A DNA stretch of 27,271 bases from a virus, in IMG/VR virus record IMGVR_UViG_3300042480_000511, positions 1 to 27,271 of that record; one strand, written 5' to 3'. The position numbers and the translations under genes are program-made. Positions within the stretch are counted from its first letter, which is position 1. Each line of letters begins with the position of its first letter. This document shows positions 1 through 7,900 of the stretch, one piece after another. Below the pieces are notes generated by a model that was not told the origin of the DNA, made no database searches, and saw only the letters and a list, made by a program, of their open reading frames with translations.

Positions 1-261
1 ACTCGTTTTTACACCAAATTTTGATAAAATATCTCCTTGTCCTCCAAATCCATTAAAATTTGAAATATATGCTTCAATTCTAAAACTATCATCAAATTTT
101 GATACTAAAACTTCTGTGATAATCGTTTTTTCATTAATCAACTGTCTGGGCATATATACAACATCTTGCCCATACATTTTCAATTGTTCATTGATTAAAT
201 CTTGAACAAGTCTTTGTTCACTTGAAGAACCTTGTAAAAAATAGGGATTTAGTGGAGACAT
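1..261 (-). CDS. gp14: Neck protein gp14, N-terminal part, cut by the window edge
   Basis: The first 87 codons of the neck (head-completion/connector) protein gp14 of T4-like phages read without a stop from an ATG at 261-259 to the window edge. The N-terminus MSPLNPYFLQGSSSEQRLVQ, followed by DLINEQLKMYGQDVVYMPRQ, is the pattern I know from cyanophage gp14. In T4, gp14 works with gp13 to complete the head and provide the surface to which the tail attaches. The start codon shares one base with the stop of gp13 (TAATG), so the two are probably translationally coupled, which fits their joint role. The C-terminal part lies outside the window. The family call is firm; only the length is unknown. 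Confidence 0.92.
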   Translation of the reverse strand, partial: MSPLNPYFLQGSSSEQRLVQDLINEQLKMYGQDVVYMPRQLINEKTIITEVLVSKFDDSFRIEAYISNFNGFGGQGDILSKFGVKTS

Positions 262-1076
262 TATCCTATCATATCCATTGGAGGTAATTCGTAATCTGTC
301 TTGAGTTCTCTTTCAAGTTCTTCAATTTCTCTAATCGCATCATTTAATATTCTTTCACCATTCATCGTAATTCCACCAGGAAGTTGAACACCATTAAATT
401 TGATTAAATTTTGTCCCCACTGCCTTTTAATGATTGCTGTTAAATATCTTTTCAACCACCAGTCGTTATATATTGCTGAAAAGTCTGATGGGTCTACAAT
501 TCGAATACAATCAACAATAATGTAACTATTTTCATTTACCATTGCCCAATCAATATCCAGATATAATCTATGTTGTTTTTTATTAAATCTCAATTGAACA
601 TCTGGAGTTATAATTCTACTAATATCTTCCAAATGTGTCTTTACCATTGCATAATTTAATAAATCAAGAGCACCATAATAATATAAGTCATTTAAAAATA
701 TTTGATATTTAATATTAAACAAACCAGATGATATAGTATTTGCATCTGATTTGAATACGTTATTTACTCCAATAATTGTATCTGGAAGTTGAATAAAATT
801 ATTTGTTTCTTCATATACAACTGTTGTAATTCCAACTTGAGAATTTGCTGTAGATGTTGTTTTATCTGTTCTTATTGTTTCTCTTTCTCCTGAAAGAAGT
901 TTATGTTTTAAATATACTCTTGCTGCACCATCATAATGCCTTTCATTAAAATATTGAATAGCATCATCCACCAAATCGTCAATTTGGTCGTCATCGACAT
1001 TTACTTCTAAAACAGGATATCCAAGTTTTCTTAAACAGTAATCAATTAATCCCTGACGAGTTGATGGTTGAGCCAT
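261..1076 (-). CDS. gp13: Neck protein gp13 (head completion)
   Basis: This 271-residue protein is the gp13 neck protein of T4-like phages, which with gp14 forms the collar/connector between portal and tail. The N-terminus (MAQPSTRQGLIDYCLRKLGY, then an acidic stretch VDDDQIDDLVDDAIQYF and HYDGA around residues 27-51) is typical of cyanophage gp13. So is the C-terminal block near residues 215-245 (RQWGQNLIKFNGVQLPGG). It is slightly shorter than T4 gp13 (about 309 residues, from memory). It is followed directly by gp14 with a one-base overlap. A late-promoter-like box lies about 22 bases upstream of the ATG, so gp13-gp14 may form a late transcription unit. The Shine-Dalgarno sequence is weak. 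I see no damage or insertion. Confidence 0.93.
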   Translation of the reverse strand: MAQPSTRQGLIDYCLRKLGYPVLEVNVDDDQIDDLVDDAIQYFNERHYDGAARVYLKHKLLSGERETIRTDKTTSTANSQVGITTVVYEETNNFIQLPDTIIGVNNVFKSDANTISSGLFNIKYQIFLNDLYYYGALDLLNYAMVKTHLEDISRIITPDVQLRFNKKQHRLYLDIDWAMVNENSYIIVDCIRIVDPSDFSAIYNDWWLKRYLTAIIKRQWGQNLIKFNGVQLPGGITMNGERILNDAIREIEELERELKTDYELPPMDMIG

Positions 1077-1097
1077 TATTTAATTGAAAACTCTAAT

Positions 1098-1105
1098 TAT
1101 TTATC
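1098..1105 (-). promoter_or_regulatory. T4-type late promoter box upstream of gp13
   Basis: Read on the minus strand this is GATAAATA, seven of eight matches to the T4 late consensus TATAAATA and a match to the cyanophage form NATAAATA. It overlaps the TGA stop of the preceding 75-residue gene and lies about 22 bases before the gp13 ATG. T4 late promoters need only this -10-like element, recognised by the phage sigma factor gp55. In AT-rich DNA such boxes also occur by chance, so the support comes from its position in a gene junction. Confidence 0.6.
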
Positions 1106-1331
1106 AGTATGTACCGCCATCAATAAATGGATATGGATTCCATTGTTCTGTTGATGAATTATAGACAAGTACAGAGTTATTTGGTATTCCCGAAGAATCG
1201 TTAATATCATCCAAATCGGAAAGTTTCATTTTTAAATTTGCAACAGCAGAAACTACTCTGTTTGCGTTATCCGCACCAAGTCTTACTTTTATTAAATTGT
1301 CCGAATTAGTCCTTACTCTAATGTCTGACAT
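1104..1331 (-). CDS. Small fibre-tip-like virion protein, foldon-like C-terminus
   Basis: A 75-residue protein. The first half (MSDIRVRTNSDNLIKVRLG, then a segment rich in N, A and V) looks like a short beta/helical stem. The second half begins LSDLDDINDSSGIPNNSVLV and continues YNSSTEQWNPYPFIDGGTY. A motif of the type LSDL.D(I/V)......N..VLVY(N/D)...W is common at the ends of cyanophage fibre and baseplate proteins. The block from GIP to PFI also resembles in spacing the trimerising foldon at the end of T4 fibritin (G.IP......A.VRKDGEWV...). Fibritin (wac) sits immediately upstream of gene 13 in T4, as this gene does here. A role as a small trimeric whisker, collar or fibre component is inference; homology to fibritin is not established. 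The gene follows the 112-residue gene after 5 bases. Confidence 0.75.
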   Translation of the reverse strand: MSDIRVRTNSDNLIKVRLGADNANRVVSAVANLKMKLSDLDDINDSSGIPNNSVLVYNSSTEQWNPYPFIDGGTY

Positions 1332-1336
1332 AGTTT

Positions 1337-1675
1337 TTATGCAGTGGTAATTCCAGCAGTAACTAATGCACTTCCTTCAACAACTCTTGTTTTCGATGTT
1401 CCACTATCTAATAATACATCATAACAATATCTTCCTGGTTTTAAAGATGATGTAGTAGTTGAACCTAAAGAAATTTTAACTCTCCCATCAGTTCTATTGG
1501 GAAAAGAAACTATAAAAGTAGCAGAAGTATTTAATGATGCTGGTGATTTCTTCAATTTTGCATATCCAGTATATCCAGTTAAATTCAGTGGAGTATTTGC
1601 TGTCGATTCAAGAAAAAATGTTTGCTGAAAATCAGCACCTCCTGGAATTGTTATATTAACTACATATATTGCCAT
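1337..1675 (-). CDS. Small virion protein with BppU/Ig-like beta-sandwich fold (predicted)
   Basis: A 112-residue protein of a type I recognise from cyanophage structural regions. The pattern is a beta-rich domain with DFQQTFFLES, then LNLTGYTGYAKLKKS, a middle strand pair ending GRVKISLGSTTTSSLKPGRY, then CYDVLLDSGTSKTRVVEGSA. The order (F.L......LDLTGYT....K........F......GRV..SL....T..L.PG.Y.YDV....G....V.EG...V) matches the N-terminal domain of phage baseplate upper proteins (BppU-like) and Ig-like phage domains. In siphophages that domain anchors receptor-binding proteins to the baseplate; a similar connector role here is inference. There is no signal peptide or membrane segment. It lies 33 bases after the 66-residue gene and 5 bases before the 75-residue gene, and is probably co-transcribed with both. 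Confidence 0.8.
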   Translation of the reverse strand: MAIYVVNITIPGGADFQQTFFLESTANTPLNLTGYTGYAKLKKSPASLNTSATFIVSFPNRTDGRVKISLGSTTTSSLKPGRYCYDVLLDSGTSKTRVVEGSALVTAGITTA

Positions 1676-1697
1676 TATGAGAACTAGATAAAATCTT

Positions 1698-1714
1698 TCC
1701 TAATATATTTAGGA
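1698..1714 (-). other. Small inverted repeat at a gene junction
   Basis: Six-base arms (TCCTAA and TTAGGA) separated by five A/T bases overlap the stop codon of the 66-residue gene. The hairpin would be AT-rich and weak, and no long U-run follows on the minus strand, so I do not call it a terminator. It overlaps a weaker late-promoter-like box. Confidence 0.3.
1706..1713 (-). promoter_or_regulatory. Weak late-promoter-like box before the 112-residue gene
   Basis: On the minus strand this reads CCTAAATA, six of eight matches to TATAAATA. It overlaps the stop of the 66-residue gene and lies about 30 bases before the next ATG. It fits less well than the four NATAAATA boxes elsewhere in the window and may be chance. 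Confidence 0.25.
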
Positions 1715-1909
1715 TTTGTTTTCTAATAGTTTTGTTAGCAATAATTTTATCTCCGTCAATTCAGTCTTTAAATTTTCAATTTCAGTTTTTTCATCCAATG
1801 ATGAATTTTTAACTTTCAAATATTCTTGATATTCATAATCATTGCAATTTACAATTGCGTTTGATTTTTCATCACGATATAATCCTTTATGCCCTTCTAC
1901 TGGTATCAT
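1709..1909 (-). CDS. Small coiled-coil virion-associated protein
   Basis: A 66-residue protein of a kind seen repeatedly in cyanophage structural operons. The N-terminal motif MIPVEGHKGLYRDEKSNAIV is followed by NCNDYEYQEYLKVK and a charged helical C-terminal half (LDEKTEIENLKTELTEIKLL, then LTKLLENKS). Leucine and isoleucine there fall at heptad-like spacing, so a short coiled coil is likely. The function is unknown; a small virion component or an assembly partner for the giant protein before it is plausible but unproven. Its ATG overlaps the TGA of the 2474-residue gene (ATGA), which suggests translational coupling and matched production. It has no catalytic motif and no membrane segment. 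Confidence 0.8.
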   Translation of the reverse strand: MIPVEGHKGLYRDEKSNAIVNCNDYEYQEYLKVKNSSLDEKTEIENLKTELTEIKLLLTKLLENKS

Positions 1910-4900
1910 ACTGTTGCAATTGCTCTCAAATCTCTAATTAAAGGAACATATGATTGATTTGTTCCTGTCATAATAATTTTGATTTGGAATCCATTAAACG
2001 GAGAAAGATTTTTTCCAGTAAATTCATAATTACCAAAATCATTTAATGTGTTTGATGCTTGAACGAATCTATCAGACCTTCCATTATTTTTTGAAGAATT
2101 GATTACATTTCCATTTTCGTCAAGATTATCATATCCTGGGAAAAACTCATATAATTGCTGTGAATCTGGAGTATCATTTCTAAGCAATCTATACATAACT
2201 CTAATATCATTTGTTGAATGTCTATAAGCATCAAAGAGAACTTTTAAACTATCTGCGGATTTTTGTAATTTTACAAGTTTTGAAACATAAATTGCGGAAT
2301 TTGGATCACCACTCAATTGATTGACTCTTGGTTCTAAAGTAAAATCAGAAACAGGATTGTTGATTCTGTTCATTGTTGTGATTAAACTTACTCTATGCAA
2401 ATCAATCATTGGAGATACCTTTCTGTCACCTGTTGATAATAAAAGTTCCATAGTAAATGATCTATTTCCTGGTAATGCAGTTAAATTTGAAAGTTCATTT
2501 ACTTTGGAATAAATCGTAGAAGTTTCACTTAATTGATTGGTAGAAGTTAAAGATATATCTTCAAATCCTCTATCTACAAATGAAATTTCAGTTCCACTTA
2601 CACTTGTTCCAGTTATTGTTCTAATTTTTGCTCCAACTGATGTTGATTCTGGTAATAATGTTTGTATATTTGGTCTAATGCTGTTAAATGTAATATTTTG
2701 TGTTGCCTTTGGTCCATTAAACGAACCAACAGTTGGTATTGACAAATATGTTCCACCAGATTTTGATTGATTAAAGAATAGTTCTGGATAACCATTAGTA
2801 TTTCCAGTACTTCTATCAGTTCCTGATTTTGTTTGATCTATTTTTATATGATAAGAATCAAGTTCAATTGGATATGTTACCAAATCAACATCTGTGAATT
2901 TATGAGTTTTATTAATTCTTCTAAGTGAAACTCCATTAAATTCATATTTAAATACAGATGCATTTGTTAAATGTAATGTTGCAACTGTATTATCAATTCC
3001 TCTTCCACCACTAATACCAGTTAAAGTATTTCCATTAGTTCCTGTATATTTGATAATTTCATTATCAATAATAATATATCCTGGATTATTTGCATCAACA
3101 CTTATATTTTCAAATGTTGCTAAAGTACCAATTGAATTTAGTGTAATATCACTAGTAGAAGTAGAAGAATAATCAGCAGACAATTTAACTGGGGCAATAT
3201 CAGATTCAATTCCACTTAAAATGACTTGATTCACTGGTGAATACATTCCATGATTTTGATGATTAACTTTAAAGTGCAATCCATCAGTAATACTATTAGT
3301 ACTGGTTACTGTTGCTCCTGTTATTTCGGTTCCATTATTTGTAATTGTTTTTGTTCCCGATGCATCTACTTTTCCTTGTATATTTTCAACAACAATAGAG
3401 TTAACTGCTGAAATAATTCCAACATTATTTGGAATAGTTAAAATGAGATTTTTTCCAAGATTATTCGTATCTGTAGAACTTACAGTCAATGTATCACCAG
3501 CAGCATATCCAGAACCACCATCAGTAATAGTTGCAGCAACTGCTACACCAGAAGAAACTGAAAGATTTACCTTTGCGTTTCTTCCAAATCCTGTTAATGA
3601 TACTAAACTTATATTTGAATATACTGTTGCTCCACTTGTAAATCCAGAACCAACATTTGTCAAGGTTAATGTTGATCCAATTCCAACTGCACCAACAAGA
3701 GATCTAAGATTTGAAGTGAAATTAGTATTAGTTGATTGACTAATTGTATTTCCAATAACCAATGAGTTTTGTTCTGATGTAGATAAACTCTTTCCTAAAC
3801 CAATTAATGCTGAATTTGAATAGGAATTTAAAGGATTTTGTCTCAATGCTACAATTTGATCATTACCAATAGATAAATCTGGATTATAAAATCTAAATGA
3901 TGCTGGAGAAGTTACAAAATCTGCTCTATATAAGGTAAACTTCAAATCTTCTAAATCTGATGGAGTCCAAGTTGCTCCATTTTGTGATTTGAATAATGCT
4001 CCAAGAGTTGGTTGTTGGGAAACAACTTTTTTTGGATTTGCTTTATCTGCTTCTCCCATTCTTGAAATCCATACATTATATTCATTGGAAGAAGAAACCA
4101 ATACGATTGAATATCCAGAACCAGTTTTCTCCAAATAAACTGGAGATGGGAAAGTAAATGTAGTTGCGATAGTACCATCCTCAGAAGTTTTAACATCTTT
4201 TGCATCTAATGTAACTTCCGCAAATGGTAAAACTGTTTGAGTTGGGAAACCAGTTTGCATCGTTCTAATTTGAAGTGTTACTGGAACTCCTTTTGTGTCT
4301 TTTGTTGCAAAGAAAATATCACATTTTGTAATATAAACCCCATTACTATCTGCAACTTCAAATGATTGTGCTAGTGGATCTACCCATCTGCTGGATGTTG
4401 ATGTTGATGTTGTAGAAGTATTTGATGCAACTAACCTAGTATCAATATCGGTAAGTGTTCGTGCATCTGTTTGTGGAATTCTTTCAACATTTGCATTTCT
4501 AATTCTAAGTGTAGAATTTTCAACATTATCCAAAGTTCCAGCAGAAGTAAAATTGGTTTCTGCTGTAGTTTCATCTGAAGTAACTACTAAAGAATTTGTT
4601 GAACTTGATGTTAATACAAAAGTTTTTGTTCCAGTTCTAAAAGATGGAGTTGATGGAACTGTTGGATCGGGAACAAATAATGAACCAATAAAAACTCCAG
4701 TTTCATCTGCGATCAATCTTACATTAGAAATAATTGCAATTGCTCCACTGGTTTGACCCACCAATTGCATACTTTTTGCAATACTTCCATAAAAACCAGA
4801 TGATGCCTGCATTTCTAAACTTGCAGTGTCAACATTTAATAATGTAGTTGTAGATGAGTATGAACTAGATAAAGAATTTTCTAGTAAATATGGATTTGTT

Positions 4901-7900
4901 GAAAATATTTCTGTTGGTGAATTATATGGACCATATTTGTGATTTTGTGTTGAAAGTCTAAATCTAATAGATTTTGAACCTAAAGATCCAACTACTGTTT
5001 CACCAGCAGTAAAAGTTCCACTAGACATTGAAACTTCAATTAATTTTGGTACGACATATGATGTCATATCAACATTATCAAAAAATGCATAAACTCTTGA
5101 TGATGGTTTTAATCTTTTAGCAATAATTTCAATATTTCTAGATCTCATTGTTGTTATGATTTCTCTAGAAATCACTCTATCTCCAAGATTTGTAGAATCA
5201 AATCTTTCAGTAACACCAAATTGAATTCCTTGTCTGGATTGATTTGTTGTTGTAGTTACTGTTTGATTGTTAAATTCTATAAAATCATTTACAGTTGTGG
5301 TTGTGTCGGTTACTCTTCTGCGACCTCTTCCTCGTGGATCGATTGTTGTTGTGGAAGATGTACTTCCTGTTTGAAGTCTAGCTAAAGTTGGACCATCAGA
5401 ACTACTAGTTCCAGTCCAAGTAGTTTCCCATGCACCCCAATCTATAGGAGAAAGACCAGTATTACTATCTACACCAAGCTGTTGTACTGTTGTACTATAA
5501 TCACCTTCAATATCATAAGTTCTTTCTGTTTTTCTTGTCTCAACCCAAGTATCACTTGATGGATTTAATTGAATTGATCCAATCCAGTTGATCACATTAA
5601 AAGGATTTACATTTTCAGTACCTGTAGCAAATTCATTTTTTACATATTCGACTTCTGAATAATTTAAACAAACAACGTCTCCAACTCTTTTTATGTTTGG
5701 AGAACCTAAATCACTAACAAAACGTAAATCTGCATTTGGATTTGATGTCTGCCCAATCCCAATAACTGCCTCAGAACCCAAAAGTAAATCTATAGAAGTT
5801 GTATAATGGGTTGGTCTCAATAATCCATTAGCAGTATCAATACTTGCTTTATAATCTAGATTTGTTATTTCTCCACCATTATAAGATTTAAAATTATCAA
5901 CAAAGAATCCACATTTAAATCTATCCAATCTCGTTGTAGAATCTCTTATAGTTAAATTTTGAGTATCTGTTTCTAGTAAAGATAGTGATGTATAATATTC
6001 AACATTCGAAAGTCTATCTTCCAATCTGGAGATATCTTTCATTGTATATCGTTTGTGTTGTACTAAAGTTGTTGATGCATCTTCTGAATTATTCAAATAA
6101 GCAGGCAAACGAATTGATGCAATCTCCAAACAAGAATCTAAATTATTTGGAAGTTTTGGTTGAAGTGATGGAACACCTTTATTTACGATAAATGATCCTT
6201 CTTTTGTTAAAAATAACCTATCAATTCTTGGTAAGTAATAGTCATAAGATAAATTTATTGCTTTATTTTGTGCAAAAATATTTCTAGATGAATTTTCTCC
6301 AGTAAATAATCTTGATTCATACTCAAATGGTGATTTTGTACCAGAATATGAAGCAACTCTTGGTCTTAAATCAATAACATCACTTAAAGATATTCCGTCA
6401 ACTGATGATATATCATCTCCATATCTATCTTTATCATAAGAATTTACTCCAACAAAATCACCACTATCTGATGAATCTATTGTGTAATTATTATAGATAA
6501 TTGTAATTTGTTTTGTTGGAGCAGAAACTTGTGGTTTTCTAATAAGTCTTGAGAAATCAAGATATTCCGATCTTTGACCTTCATCTAAAATAAAGTTAGT
6601 TCTAATATTTTTATCACCAACTTGAATTGAGTCAACAGTTCCAGAAATTTGAGATTCTTCAAAAGTAATAGTTTCTCCAACAGAAAAAATATTTTCATTT
6701 AGATAAACAAATTTTACTTCATTTGTTCCATCATTTGATACTAAACTTGCAACTGCTCCAGTATCTTTACCAACTATTCTTTCCCCTTTGATTGAATTTA
6801 AAATATTTGAATTTAATCCAATTATTGTGATTGATGGTAATGTTGGAGACGAGGAAGAAGATGATTCAAAAATACCAATAACTGATTCTACGTCTGGAAC
6901 ATTTAATGAAATCTCTTCATCTTCAACTCTCAAACCATAAACAGTACTAGTCGTTAAACCACTTATAGATGTGGAAATACCAGAAGAAGTTTTGTTGATT
7001 GTTAAACTAGAACATCTATTGTATATCTTTTTACGAGTTTTTGTATTTATTTTTTTAAGAGTTGCAGTTAATATAGCTGCACCTGAATTCGCAGTAATAT
7101 TTTGAACAGATATAGTTCTTCCACTCGGAACTAGTTTTTGATTGTCTAGTATTGCTACGGTTCCATCAGCAAAAGTTAAATTATAATCTTCTTCATCAAA
7201 TGGTTCAAATGTCAATGATGTGTCTGTTTCTAATGTCGCACTCCAAGCACCATCACTAAATTCACCAGCAGTAATACTATAAGATTTTTTGAATGTAATA
7301 TCAGAACCAGTTAAATCTAAATTTGAAACTTTTGAGTTATTTAAACGTGCATATAAAAAAGCATTTTTTGTATTCAAAACATCCAAAGATACTATTTTGA
7401 AGTCATTTACAGTAATATTTGAACCTGGAAGAGAACCAGAACAAACACCAGAAACAGAAGTACTTGCTACAACAGTTAAAGATTTTGAAGATCCACTAAC
7501 AACAGAAACTTTATTGTAAGTAGGTATACTTTCTCCTTGCTTTGTGTATGATACAATATCACCTACATTGATTCCAACATAAAAGTTTTGATTTGAAGTT
7601 GTTACTGTTCCACCAGATGTAATAGTAAATTGAGTTCCTGGTTCTGCAACAGACAATGTTTTTGATAAAATTGGATCAGCAGTAAACCCAGGAGAATATA
7701 ACTGATGAACATCAGATAAAGAATAATCTTTTACTGATGTGATTGTTCGAGAAACATCCAAACCATTAATTTTAATCTGCTCATTTGCTATAAATGAACC
7801 AGAAACTTGGTATAATGTTAACGAAGTAGATGATGATACATTACTAACTAAATAACCTTTAGCTCCACTATTTTTTCCTTGAATATATGCTGGAGCAGTT

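Noticed and set aside
1698-1714. Possible rho-independent terminator after the 66-residue gene
   Set aside because: The stem is only six mostly A/T pairs and no long U-run follows on the minus strand.
7044-7051. AATAAATA on the minus strand inside the DUF4815-type gene
   Set aside because: It is a perfect NATAAATA match but deep within a coding region with no start codon of a real gene downstream; it shows the background rate of this box in AT-rich DNA.
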